Source: Leptospira hartskeerlii
GTDB taxonomy: Bacteria; Spirochaetota; Leptospiria; Leptospirales; Leptospiraceae
Length of the DNA: 64,000 bases
Assembly: GCF_002811475.1 (NCBI RefSeq)
Contig: NZ_NPDL01000010.1
Span: forward strand, 92,552 to 156,551
Reading direction: 5' to 3'
Shown here: positions 1 through 9,215 of the stretch, in pieces
Layout of the letters: every line of letters starts with the position of its first letter
How positions within the stretch are numbered: position 1 is the first letter of the stretch
The notes under the pieces: generated by a model
The model's input: only the letters and a program-made list of their open reading frames with translations
Databases searched by the model: none
What the model was told of the DNA's origin: nothing
Program-made: the position numbers and the translations under genes

Positions 1-3000
1 CCATCCTGCACTTGTCATTGTTCCCGATGTGCTAGGCACGTTTACACTATTTACTCTAAATATTTTGACACCGTTTGTAGGATCATCAAACCCTACATAC
101 AATACTCCTGATCCATTGTTCTGAAGAATACTGATCGCATTCGCGGTGCCCAATTCGGTTTCGGTTCCCGTTATGATCCGCACCCAGTCTCCCGGATCAC
201 ATGTCGTTGCTCCGCCTGAGGTGGTCGGATCGCATTTCCAAAGTTCTCCTCTCAGATTTGTCTGGCAATCTTGTAGAGTATCCGTATTGGTACAAGTAGA
301 GCCTGCCGCAACATTTCGAGCCATATAAAGATAACCATTGTATTCCAAAAGTTTAGTGATACCTTTTTTGCCGGGATTTACTTTCTCTAAGCCGGATGGT
401 TGAGGAGGTAAAACTAAAGTTGTTCCGGAGAATGAAGTAGGCGTCGACAAAACGGAAGATGTAAATCCTGAAAAATCAGATGAATAACGGATTCCTCCAT
501 TATTTGCCACGTAAAGATTTCCATTGTATTTTATAATAGAGTCGATACCGACTACTTTCGATGTGTTCTTCAGGTTATCCGTCGAACCGCCTTTTCCCAA
601 ATTGCTTACCGATCTTATTCCCATATCGGTTCCGGTTCCTACTGAAACGATTCCGCCTGGTGCCGTTACGGTATGGTGTGTTAAGATAGGGGCCTGGGTT
701 CCATGGGCGGATGAAAGTCCTAAATAGACATGATTATCCACTGCATAAACCGTCTGAATAGACTTAGTATTAGCTCCGCCTGTGGCACTGTATCCGAATT
801 CAGTCCATGGGAGAATGATATCATTACTTTGAGTAAAATATCCTCTCGTTACCCCGTCCTTCAATACCCCTGAAAGAAGTATCTCGTAATTTACAGAACT
901 GATCGTTAAGGTCGCGGAAGAAAATCCAACTACACCTCTTTCTCCATTCGGCCCCATGTTAGTACCACAGGTAGTGCCGGTTCCGTAACCGAAACTGTCC
1001 GTGCCTGAGCAGGTTCCGGAGGAGAAGGAAAATTTCGTTAGGACGGAATTTGAACCATTCGGATCGAATCGGAAGGCTGCATTATTTAAATCGTTCGTGC
1101 CGAGATATACCCGTCCTCCGAAGTTGAAGGCAAAGGAGAATACCGAGCCGTCGGTAAACGGATCTGAAAAAAAAGTTCCATCAGAGAAATTTAATATACT
1201 CGTTCCCATTCCGATGAACGAGGCCCGATCTGAAGGAGAAGCTTGGACTTGCCTTTCAATTGCTGTTAAGAGAGTATTCGCATCGAGAATACTTCCCCAA
1301 CTGGTATCACTGAATCCGTCCGCGTCCACATTATTTGCCACCATCACCGAATATGCGGACCCGGTTTGAGCAGAACTATGAGTGATCGTTACCTCGTTTT
1401 GCAGACTTCCGCCTAATGTTGCCGAATTAATTGAACCTAAACTTGGAGAAAATTTGTACCGTTTTGCACACTCGGTGCTCGTAGTACATCCAGCCGTTCC
1501 TGTTGCGTCATTTCCGGCTACAGGGCTCCTGCTAAATGTTATCTTTATGGAATACAAGGAGATTGACTTTGCGCTGACAACTTTCAATCTTTCGTTCCCT
1601 TTAAACGTTAAGGAATTCGGGCTTCCCATCGAATTCGGGAAAGGTGATGCAATATCCGTCACGTTCGAGGAAACACCGACGACATAGTCAATATTGCAAA
1701 GACTAGTGGATAGATTAACTTGAATTGTGCTGCTGTTAATGACGGTGGTTGAACTTTTTACCGGGTCTGTGCAAGCGTCAGTTGTCGCCTCTTGTAGGGT
1801 AATATTGGAAAGAAGATTTGCTGCATTTGCCGACCCATCCATCAACATTGATTCCGAAAAGGAGATAGTAACTGAGTTCGGTGTGACGTTAACCACACTC
1901 AAAAGATAAGGACTGATCGTATCGGTAAAGAAAGATCCGGAGATCGTATTTACTGCCGGAATATTTATGCTTATATTCGGGGGCCCTGCAAGATCTGCAA
2001 TCGTTCCTAATACTGAAATAGAATCTCCTGAAGCAACCGAACTTCCGGAACCGTTAAAGTATAAAGTCAATATTTTTCCGCTCGAATCCCAGGCTGAAGA
2101 GGACAAGCCTCCCCAAGAATGTGAGGAAGATAGAGAGAAGATACTGGAAATCGTTCCGGTGGTCGCAGAAGTCTTATTCGTGTCTTCAGAAAATGTTAAG
2201 ACGAGAGTATCATCCGAATCCACTCCGAAAGCTGACGCAGAATTATCGGAGGCGACAGCAGTTAAAAGAACCGGAGGAGCTTTATCAATCGTAACGGAAC
2301 TTAAATCCGCATACGAAGCGACTTCAACACTCGAAACGTTTCCTAAAAGTCGACCTGAGGCGAAATCATAAGCGACAGTTCTTAATTGTGTGCCGGTGAC
2401 GGAAGAATCGTCAGTGAAAATTGTGATCACCGAATCGTTAGAAATACCTGGATCATCATTCGGAGAAGAAATACTGCCTGTGCCGCCGCTTGCAGAGTCC
2501 ATTCTTACCGCTTGCGTTCCGCCGAAAGTCCAACGAGTCGCGTCGGTATCTGAGACGGAAGAATCATTCATGTTTTCGGAAAAAGTAATCTTAATCTGAT
2601 CAATATTTCCGTTCTTGTTTGTGTCGAACAAGGTTACACTTACTATCGAAGGACCCGAGGTTACCGTGATCGGTCTTTGAACAGTGTTGCCCGAGTTATT
2701 TGCGGAATCGAAAATGGAGGTTGTTCCAGCAACTTTATCCGATGTATCGTCTCCTGAAATAAAGGCCACATTTCCTAGATAGATCGCATTGAATCCTGAA
2801 TCCGATGCACATGCATCCGAGCCAATGGAAGCAAGATTTGTCACTCCTGACGCATTTCCGTTCGTATAAGTTAGGTCGGTAAGCGCTAAATCACCTGAGC
2901 CTGCGCATGCAGGCGAGTTTATATCACCATACGTCGCTTCGGAGAAGGTCACTGTTAAGTTTGTGCTACCTGCATTGGCCGAGGCTAATACGATTTTCGG

Positions 3001-5325
3001 TTTCGCTCTGTCGCTCTCGATCAAGGATCCGGAGAAGATACGTGCCACTGTTTTAGAGCCGTCCATAGAGGTTAATCCAGTAGTAACACTAGTTGTTAAG
3101 TCGGGTTTTGCACCGGTGTCAAATCCTGCCGATTCCGCAAATTTAAGATAGATAACCGAATCATTCGTGCTGTCCGGTTCCGGAGCTTCCACCCCGTGAG
3201 CTAAGACAGCATTAGAATATCCTGATATACTCCAAATGGATTGGGCATTTCCGGAGGAATTCAGAACATAACCTGGAAAACTCGAATCTAATACCGCTTC
3301 CGAGAATGTAAGTTTGTAATGATCTATTTTTCCGTTTGAATCCGCATCCATAGTCTCCGCAGAAATAATGCCTATTTCATCGTCAATAATTGAAAATAAG
3401 AAAGAGGTATTAGTTCCTAACGTAGCGTTGAGCGGATTCTGCAGACTTAAGGAGACAGTTTCATTTCCCTCGTAAGTCGTATCTTGGATTACCGCAATGG
3501 TAATCGTCTTAGAGATTTCTCCCGGATCAAATGTAACCGTTAACGGGGATCCAATGGATGTATAATCAGTTCCGGAGGTGGCTGTTCCGCCGGAATCTAC
3601 GACTTCAACTTGTACGGATTGACCGGAAGCCGCAGATAGAGTAAGAGTAACGGTCCTATTGGTGTTGCTCTCGTCAGTAGAGTTGCCGGTAGTTCCTGAA
3701 AATTCTACCTGGGGTACATCATCGTTATCAAGGATCGTAACGGTCACACTTGTTGTGCTTCCTAATACGACTCCGCTTGGGTTCGACAGAGTGATACTGA
3801 AGTTTTCGGAAGGCTCATTCAAAGAATCATCATTTATGCTAAAACTTATATTAGCTGATGTGGATGGATTTGTGATCGTTACTGTTCCGGAGGCGAGTGT
3901 AAAATCGGTTCCGGACCCTGATGTAGTGCCGGCAGTCACTACATAATCAACCGTAATGGATCCGGGAACGGCACTGGACAAACCTACCGTTACGGATCCG
4001 GTCCCATCCGTCTCGTTTACCGAAATGCTGCTTTGGGTAAAACTGACTGTCGCGGACGAGGTATCGATTTGAATATTTTTATTGGACCCTAAAGAGCCGC
4101 TTGCTCCCGGATTAGCTAACGTAAGCGTCGCAGTATTTCCGACTAGGTCGGAAATATTTCCGGATGTTAAACTATTCGTACTTACATAGTCTAGGTCCCC
4201 TGATGAATCGCCGGAAGAGACGGTATACTCGAATGTTAAAGTGTTACTACCGCTTCCGGAAATGTAGGATGCGTTTCTATCTACCGTTCCTGTTTCCAAT
4301 AAAAGAACAGGGATACCTGAAACGGATACAGGTTCGTCGAAAACCGCTTGGATAGAAATCACAGCTCCTATGCCGTAACTTCCGTTATTGCTACTTGATG
4401 TTATATTTGTTATTGAGGGAGAGGTAGTATCTATAGAAATACTTTTGGAATTACTTACCGAGCCTGATGTCCCTGGCGAAGGTAATGCGAGGTTTGCCGC
4501 ATTACCTGCTGCGTCAACAATCGATCCTCCCGTACCTAAATGCAGAGAATTTACGGCAGAATAATCAAGTGCGGAAGTATTATCCGGTGAAGACACCGAA
4601 AAGTCGAAGAGTGCTGTTGTGCCCGATTGTAATGATGAGAAATTTGCCGACTTTCCTATATTTAGATCTATATATGGGATACCGGAAATAACGACCGACT
4701 CGGAAAAAGTAATGCTGATTTGGAGATTTGCTCCGGGACCGTATGTGTTATTTACGTTTGGACTTGTTGCTGAGGAAACTGTTGGCGGTGTCGAATCTAT
4801 TCTTAAATCTTTATTTGCAGATAAAGAACCTGCCGCTCCGGGATTTGGAAGAGTGATGTCTAAGTTCTGACCTGTAGTCGATTGTATGAAAGATGTCCCG
4901 AGTTGGAGTGCATTTTGGTTAAGGAAATCTAACTCTGCAACATCTTCGCTGCTCCCTCCGACTATGTATCGGAACGTTAGGACCTTTGTCCCAGAGCCGC
5001 TTAGGAAAACCCCTTGAGATCCATTGTTTAACGAGAGGTAAGGACTTCCCCCACTGACAACCACAACCTCTTTAAATGTTACCGTAATATCGATAATTTT
5101 TCCTGTATTATAAGCTCCATTTGCTTTTGCAGAATTTACGTTTAAGCCTGTTGAGTTTGCTACCGTTGAATTTCCTTGTCCGGGGAAAAAAAGAAAGGAA
5201 CCTGAACCTCCTTCCCCGCCTGTCGAAGTAAAGAAATAAGTAAATCCCGGCCAAGACACACAATTATTTAATAAAGAGAGGATCAGGATGAAACCTAATC
5301 TAAAGGAGATTTTTTTTAAGTTCAT
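1..5325 (-). CDS. Giant repeat lipoprotein, Ig-like and Calx-beta domains (C-terminus beyond window)
   Basis: An uninterrupted minus-strand frame runs from an ATG at 5325 to the window edge: 1,775 codons with no stop (checked triplet by triplet). The first 22 residues form a lipoprotein signal ending LLNNC, so the mature protein is probably lipid-anchored and exposed. Residues about 66-420 hold three Ig-like repeats of the pattern NGxYxxGxxIxIxVxFxExVxVxGxP...LDY...PGxxGSL. Two Calx-beta domains follow (about 423-530 and 537-660; the first contains SVNETDGTGSVTV and ends TVTILDNDD). Further Ig-like units carry calcium-loop-like DxNxNGxID strings (DSNGKIDHYKLTFSE, DTNKNGNIDQIKITFSENM). The last 500 or so residues look like a beta-propeller with repeats such as YNGNLYVANNGG and YNGYLYMARN. 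An adhesin-like or matrix role is inference. The protein is Thr/Ser/Asn-rich and the C-terminus is unseen. Confidence 0.9.
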   Translation of the reverse strand, partial: MNLKKISFRLGFILILSLLNNCVSWPGFTYFFTSTGGEGGSGSFLFFPGQGNSTVANSTGLNVNSAKANGAYNTGKIIDITVTFKEVVVVSGGSPYLSLNNGSQGVFLSGSGTKVLTFRYIVGGSSEDVAELDFLNQNALQLGTSFIQSTTGQNLDITLPNPGAAGSLSANKDLRIDSTPPTVSSATSPNVNNTYGPGANLQISITFSESVVISGIPYIDLNIGKSANFSSLQSGTTALFDFSVSSPDNTSALDYSAVNSLHLGTGGSIVDAAGNAANLALPSPGTSGSVSNSKSISIDTTSPSITNITSSSNNGSYGIGAVISIQAVFDEPVSVSGIPVLLLETGTVDRNASYISGSGSNTLTFEYTVSSGDSSGDLDYVSTNSLTSGNISDLVGNTATLTLANPGASGSLGSNKNIQIDTSSATVSFTQSSISVNETDGTGSVTVGLSSAVPGSITVDYVVTAGTTSGSGTDFTLASGTVTITNPSTSANISFSINDDSLNEPSENFSITLSNPSGVVLGSTTSVTVTILDNDDVPQVEFSGTTGNSTDESNTNRTVTLTLSAASGQSVQVEVVDSGGTATSGTDYTSIGSPLTVTFDPGEISKTITIAVIQDTTYEGNETVSLSLQNPLNATLGTNTSFLFSIIDDEIGIISAETMDADSNGKIDHYKLTFSEAVLDSSFPGYVLNSSGNAQSIWSISGYSNAVLAHGVEAPEPDSTNDSVIYLKFAESAGFDTGAKPDLTTSVTTGLTSMDGSKTVARIFSGSLIESDRAKPKIVLASANAGSTNLTVTFSEATYGDINSPACAGSGDLALTDLTYTNGNASGVTNLASIGSDACASDSGFNAIYLGNVAFISGDDTSDKVAGTTSIFDSANNSGNTVQRPITVTSGPSIVSVTLFDTNKNGNIDQIKITFSENMNDSSVSDTDATRWTFGGTQAVRMDSASGGTGSISSPNDDPGISNDSVITIFTDDSSVTGTQLRTVAYDFASGRLLGNVSSVEVASYADLSSVTIDKAPPVLLTAVASDNSASAFGVDSDDTLVLTFSEDTNKTSATTGTISSIFSLSSSHSWGGLSSSAWDSSGKILTLYFNGSGSSVASGDSISVLGTIADLAGPPNISINIPAVNTISGSFFTDTISPYLLSVVNVTPNSVTISFSESMLMDGSANAANLLSNITLQEATTDACTDPVKSSTTVINSSTIQVNLSTSLCNIDYVVGVSSNVTDIASPFPNSMGSPNSLTFKGNERLKVVSAKSISLYSIKITFSRSPVAGNDATGTAGCTTSTECAKRYKFSPSLGSINSATLGGSLQNEVTITHSSAQTGSAYSVMVANNVDADGFSDTSWGSILDANTLLTAIERQVQASPSDRASFIGMGTSILNFSDGTFFSDPFTDGSVFSFAFNFGGRVYLGTNDLNNAAFRFDPNGSNSVLTKFSFSSGTCSGTDSFGYGTGTTCGTNMGPNGERGVVGFSSATLTISSVNYEILLSGVLKDGVTRGYFTQSNDIILPWTEFGYSATGGANTKSIQTVYAVDNHVYLGLSSAHGTQAPILTHHTVTAPGGIVSVGTGTDMGIRSVSNLGKGGSTDNLKNTSKVVGIDSIIKYNGNLYVANNGGIRYSSDFSGFTSSVLSTPTSFSGTTLVLPPQPSGLEKVNPGKKGITKLLEYNGYLYMARNVAAGSTCTNTDTLQDCQTNLRGELWKCDPTTSGGATTCDPGDWVRIITGTETELGTANAISILQNNGSGVLYVGFDDPTNGVKIFRVNSVNVPSTSGTMTSAGW

Positions 5326-5647
5326 GCTTTATTATTAGGGATCAATAATCTTTTTTATCTATTAACACTGACGGATTTTAACCCGTTTGTAATACATTCG
5401 GATTAGAAATCGGCCAAACTAAACCGGAACTTAGATTATTGATAAATATTTGCTCTTGTGTTTCAGGAGCCTGGCTCTTTGGGGATAAGAGTTATATTAA
5501 AATTTTATTATATATGGATTTTTCGTGTCAGAAATCCATATATAGAAAGTATTGCAAGAGATTTGAAAAAGTTCTCCTATTTTACTTCGCTTCGTTTAGT
5601 TATGTTGCTTGATCTTGTTCTAAACGGATCGCTTGATTCTCCCCCTT
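5326..5647. other. Intergenic region upstream of the giant lipoprotein gene
   Basis: This 322-bp AT-rich gap lies between the 3' end of a minus-strand glycosyltransferase gene and the start of the minus-strand giant lipoprotein gene. It must hold the end of the first transcript and the promoter of the second. It contains one strong inverted repeat (5509-5544). I see no convincing open reading frame or RNA gene. Confidence 0.6.
5509..5544. terminator. 13-bp perfect inverted repeat, 10-nt loop
   Basis: The arm TATATATGGATTT (5509-5521) is matched exactly by AAATCCATATATA (5532-5544). On the minus strand the stem lies about 100 nt past the glycosyltransferase stop and is followed by an A/T-rich stretch, which suits a terminator. 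It also lies upstream of the giant lipoprotein gene, so an operator is possible. Confidence 0.45.
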
Positions 5648-6883
5648 CTAACTCCTCGCCATCTGCACTTTCAACTTAATCGCCTTCTTAGATTTCGGAG
5701 CCTTTTTCTTAGAAAGAGAAAGTTTCGAGTAAGTCATCTCCAAAGAATCGGTAACATCTTCCCAAGTACAGGAAGCTGCGATCTTTCTGGCAGCGAGCCC
5801 CAGTCGAGCTGCTAACTTTTTATTTTCAGCTAGAAGGCAGGATTGCTCTATAAATTCTTCTTCTTTTTCGAAACCGCAGAGTAGAGCTGATTTGCCGTGT
5901 TTGAGATGTTGGTTTGCGGCAGCGTAGTTGTAAGCTACGATTGGAAGTCCGGATGCCATTGCTTCTACGATCACGTTTCCGAAAGTTTCAGTGAGGCTTG
6001 GGAATAGGAATAGATCTCCCGTGGCATAATGTTCTGCCAGTTCCTTTCCTTTTCTCATTCCTCTGAATATAAAATCAGGATTTTCCTTTTGCAGTTTTTC
6101 TTTAGAAGGCCCGTCTCCCACTAAGATCAATTTTGCATTTGAAACTCTGGTTTGGAGTCTGCGGAATGTTCTTACTAATAGATCTAGATTTTTTTCCGGA
6201 GCTAATCTGCCCACGTATAGAACTCCAAGTTCGGAGGGTTTTAATCCCCATTCTATTTTTAATTTGGAATTTCTACGAGCTGGATGGAATAGATCCGAAT
6301 CGATCCCTCTGGAAACAACTTGAACGTTAGTATATCCTTGCTCGGTCAGCTGTTCTCTGATCTGAGCGGTAGGGACCAAAGTCATCTGGGTCCTGTTATG
6401 AAGCCCTTTCAGGTAATTATGGACCAGTTTTCCTGCGAATCCGAACTTATAATATTTTGCGTATGCGTGGAAATTTGTCCTAAAATCGCTGATGATTGGA
6501 ATTCCAACATGTCTGGCAGCTCTGACTGCCGACCAGCCGAGTGGGCCTTCGGTGACGACGTGTACAATATCAGGTTTTTCTAATTCGATTAATCTGCGTA
6601 ATAGATACTTTTCCGGAAACCCGAATCTTAGGTCTTCGTATAATGGGATCTTTGCCCCTCTTACTAGAACTTCTCTGTAGTTGTTGCTCGCTGTTGCATA
6701 ATCATTATGCCCTTGTTTTGGACGGACAAGAATGATCTCGTGACCTCTTTGTAAAAGATCGCCCAACATTCTATGAAGCGTCTTGGCGACTCCATTTATT
6801 TCAGGAGGAAATGTCTCGGTCACCACTAAAATTCGAAAGGGACCGGCTTTAGGATATGAACTGATATATGTCGATGGAAGCAT
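5648..6883 (-). CDS. GT4-family glycosyltransferase
   Basis: This 411-residue GT-B glycosyltransferase transfers a sugar from an NDP-sugar with retention of configuration. The N-terminal domain opens with ILVVTETFPPEINGVAKTL, the loop typical of MgtA/PimB-like alpha-mannosyltransferases. A second conserved stretch is SDFRTNFHAYAKYY. The C-terminal GT4 domain has VGRLAPEKNLDLLV and the donor-binding signature SLTETFGNVIVEAMASGLP (E-x7-E). The tail is rich in Lys (KKKAPKSKKAIK). Glycolipid or polysaccharide assembly at the inner membrane is likely; the acceptor cannot be read. The start codon lies in one arm of a 16-nt dyad (6871-6886) and has no clear Shine-Dalgarno, so the start is moderately sure. 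Confidence 0.88.
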   Translation of the reverse strand: MLPSTYISSYPKAGPFRILVVTETFPPEINGVAKTLHRMLGDLLQRGHEIILVRPKQGHNDYATASNNYREVLVRGAKIPLYEDLRFGFPEKYLLRRLIELEKPDIVHVVTEGPLGWSAVRAARHVGIPIISDFRTNFHAYAKYYKFGFAGKLVHNYLKGLHNRTQMTLVPTAQIREQLTEQGYTNVQVVSRGIDSDLFHPARRNSKLKIEWGLKPSELGVLYVGRLAPEKNLDLLVRTFRRLQTRVSNAKLILVGDGPSKEKLQKENPDFIFRGMRKGKELAEHYATGDLFLFPSLTETFGNVIVEAMASGLPIVAYNYAAANQHLKHGKSALLCGFEKEEEFIEQSCLLAENKKLAARLGLAARKIAASCTWEDVTDSLEMTYSKLSLSKKKAPKSKKAIKLKVQMARS

Positions 6884-6886
6884 CGA
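6871..6886 (-). promoter_or_regulatory. Hairpin enclosing the start codon of the GT4 gene
   Basis: TCGATG (6871-6876) and CATCGA (6881-6886) are perfect complements around the 4-nt spacer GAAG. In the mRNA the AUG (6883-6881) lies in the stem, which could limit initiation. A 6-bp arm can occur by chance. Confidence 0.3.
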
Positions 6887-6968
6887 CTTTCGATCATCTT
6901 AAATTCTTGTATCTACTCCATGAAGAGAGAATTACTTTTTCGTTACAGATATCGGGCCGGAGTACAGG

Positions 6969-8033
6969 CTATTGTTCTATTCCGGTAGCGAATGCTTTTC
7001 GTAAAAGCCTTCCGCAATATACGGATTCTGCATAAGCAAAGCCGGATGTGGAATATCTGGCGATTATTCCATAAGTAGTGACTGTCGGGTCTATCCAAGG
7101 ATAAAATCCGAATTTCCCGGGACTGCTAAATGCAGAGTCATTTCCGGAAGAATCTTCTACCCAATGTCCGTATGAGTAATGTACATCTTCAAAAACAAAG
7201 GGAGAATATTTTGCTTGGGTAGGATGCGCAGAAGGTAATGTAGGCACAAGATCGGCGCCTAAGTAAGTTCGGATCGCTAAGTTAGAATTTAATATTCTTC
7301 TTAAGAACTGAGCATAAACGGAAGCAGAAGTCCTAACTCCTCCTGCAGGTTGGGGAACAGCATAGTCTATTCCAGGATTGGATCCCCCGAATAATGTGTT
7401 TCCGATCTCTGTTGCAAGTTGAGTGCGTGTGTAATTTGTAAGTGCGGGAGTTAAACCGCTTGGATTCAAAGCAGCATACGCTTGGAAATGAGCACCGTTA
7501 TAATAAAAATAATTTAGATCACCCGAATTATAATAGTTATTCTTGTTTGTTCCATCTCTTCCTGGACCGTTCGTGAAACATGTACTTACTGTAAGAGCCA
7601 AGTTACATTTATTATCGTCCAGATTATCATAACCGGATCTCATTCTAAGATACGATTGTTCTATAGTTGTTGGAGGAGTTCCTAACTTCTCTAAAACATA
7701 AGCTCCCCAGATCCATTTAGAAGCGGAAGCAATCAAAAGAACCGTAGATCCACTCACAGAACCGTTTACGGAAGAATATCCATACGCTCCGTTTACATCT
7801 CCGATCTCCCAATAGAAAGCGCCTAGTTTAGTACAAGTAGAATTCTTGGTTGCAGTAGCTTCTACCGCATCTAACTGGGTTTGTTTGGTAGAATCCACGA
7901 CAGTAAATTGTGCAGGAACCTGTATATTCGATAATGCTAATGTAGATAGTAGAGAAGAAAGTGGATCTTCGCTGGGAGGAGGGGGGCAGGCAAATAAAAG
8001 GGAAACGGGAAGAAGGTATAAATACTTTCGCAT
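6969..8033 (-). CDS. Putative beta-lactamase-fold serine hydrolase lipoprotein
   Basis: This 354-residue protein has a lipoprotein signal (lipobox LLFAC, Cys16) followed by a Pro-rich linker. The mature part carries the three signature elements of the serine beta-lactamase/D,D-peptidase fold in order: SASK (Ser103-Lys106) as the SxxK nucleophile motif, YYNG (Tyr177-Asn179) as the Y-x-N motif, and a C-terminal stretch around YSYGHWVED then GFYPWIDPTVTTYGIIAR, resembling the class C/esterase YGxGW...D...yv region. The spacing suits that fold. A cell-wall peptidase, esterase or beta-lactamase are all possible, and the third motif is divergent. It lies about 75 bp downstream of the DUF5329 gene on the same strand. 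Confidence 0.6.
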   Translation of the reverse strand: MRKYLYLLPVSLLFACPPPPSEDPLSSLLSTLALSNIQVPAQFTVVDSTKQTQLDAVEATATKNSTCTKLGAFYWEIGDVNGAYGYSSVNGSVSGSTVLLIASASKWIWGAYVLEKLGTPPTTIEQSYLRMRSGYDNLDDNKCNLALTVSTCFTNGPGRDGTNKNNYYNSGDLNYFYYNGAHFQAYAALNPSGLTPALTNYTRTQLATEIGNTLFGGSNPGIDYAVPQPAGGVRTSASVYAQFLRRILNSNLAIRTYLGADLVPTLPSAHPTQAKYSPFVFEDVHYSYGHWVEDSSGNDSAFSSPGKFGFYPWIDPTVTTYGIIARYSTSGFAYAESVYCGRLLRKAFATGIEQ

Positions 8034-8107
8034 AAAACTCTCTGTTAATTCGACGCTGCTATTCTATAATAACAGCGGAGTTTAAGTGATTTTTCGCTTC
8101 GATCAAT

Positions 8108-8494
8108 TTATTTTTTCTTTTTTGGTTTAGTTATAGCAGGAGGATTGCGCAGCTCATTCAATTTGTCGGTCAGCCATTTTTCGGATTCTACTTCCTTTCC
8201 GTCGGGGAATTTGATCTTATAAGGAGTTCCTGTGATAGAGGACTTACTTGCTAATCCCTTGATAAAATCTTCCGTGCTGCTTATCTTACTTTTGGCTGCA
8301 TCATACTTTTTAAGTAAGTGAGCCTTTGCCTCATCCAGTTTATGTTCCGAACCGTTCCGTATAAAAACACAACCCTTGCAAGAATCTAAGGAAGAAACCA
8401 GTATTTTGATCTCGTCTTCCGGTTCTGATCCGAAAACAAAAGTGGAACTCAAAATTAAAAAAGAGAATAGAAGAATAGATGAGATTTTTTTCAT
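8108..8494 (-). CDS. DUF5329-family exported protein
   Basis: This 128-residue protein has an N-terminal signal peptide (MKKISSILLFSFLILSSTFVFG, cleavage near GSE). The mature part matches the DUF5329 pattern as I recall it: a Cys pair then RNGSEH (SLDSCKGCVFIRNGSEH), AHLLKKYDAAKSKI, the phenylalanine helix STEDFIKGLASKSS, then TGTPYKIKFPDGKEVES and WLTDKLNEL. The tail is KPKKKK. The biochemical role of the family is unknown to me. It is probably periplasmic and may be co-transcribed with the serine hydrolase lipoprotein downstream. Confidence 0.75.
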   Translation of the reverse strand: MKKISSILLFSFLILSSTFVFGSEPEDEIKILVSSLDSCKGCVFIRNGSEHKLDEAKAHLLKKYDAAKSKISSTEDFIKGLASKSSITGTPYKIKFPDGKEVESEKWLTDKLNELRNPPAITKPKKKK

Positions 8495-8630
8495 AGATAG
8501 TCCGTAGGATTAAATTGGGTCCGCTTACATATGGCAACTAAGTATTCGAAATTCTATAATTTTATTAGGTTCCTTTTTTTCGTGACCGTAAAGGTCCACT
8601 TTGAGTATTATTCTTAAAAGGAAGACTTGG

Positions 8631-9209
8631 GTGAAAAAATTCGTTTTATTTTGTATATTCTTGTTTGGACTTACATCTCTTTATTCCCAAGAACAGACTA
8701 GTGCCGTTTCGGAAACGAAAGATAGATCTCGTTGGGATCTGGTATGGAGAAGTGCAGTTCTTCCAGGTTGGGGACTTCTACATGCAAAAGAATACAGAAA
8801 GGCAAGATTCACTATGGTGGTCACTTCTATCTTAGTTCTTTCTGAATTAAAAGGACACAAAGAAGAATTAGAAAGAAAGGAAGAATTTGAGAATTCCAAA
8901 AATCTGTTTCTTGTGTATTCTAATTTTTATCCTCAACCTGATCCTGGAATGATTACCTTTTTAGCAAATTATCAACATAGCAAACAAGATGATCTAGACG
9001 GAGTCCGAAGCAGGAATGATCTGAGATTAGCTCTTTTAGGAGCAAAATACATTTTCCAATTAGCTTACACCTATTGGAGAGGGATCGCGTGGGAAGGGGA
9101 AAATTCTGCCGGATTCGATTTGAATATTCGAACTTATTCTCAATCAGATGCAAGAGATCAAGCTAGAGATTCATTCGGCTTGGATTTAAAATACGGTTTT
9201 CATTTTTAG
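8631..9209 (+). CDS. Exported/membrane protein resembling DUF5683
   Basis: I chose the GTG at 8631 because an AAAGGAAG Shine-Dalgarno (8616-8623) precedes it and it opens directly with a signal peptide (MKKFVLFCIFLFGLTSLYSQ). An in-frame TTG at 8601 has no ribosome site. The 192-residue product contains RSAVLPGWGLLHAKEYRKAR, resembling the 'LPG-G-Q-Y' motif of DUF5683-type membrane proteins, followed by a hydrophobic segment. Function is unknown. Its stop is 6 bp from the stop of the convergent amidotransferase gene. Confidence 0.7.
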   Translation: MKKFVLFCIFLFGLTSLYSQEQTSAVSETKDRSRWDLVWRSAVLPGWGLLHAKEYRKARFTMVVTSILVLSELKGHKEELERKEEFENSKNLFLVYSNFYPQPDPGMITFLANYQHSKQDDLDGVRSRNDLRLALLGAKYIFQLAYTYWRGIAWEGENSAGFDLNIRTYSQSDARDQARDSFGLDLKYGFHF

Positions 9210-9215
9210 GAATTT

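Noticed and set aside
146..5815. Many short plus-strand open frames of 60-134 codons
   Set aside because: They are antisense shadows of the giant minus-strand lipoprotein frame and of the start region of the neighbouring glycosyltransferase; none has a ribosome site or recognisable domain.
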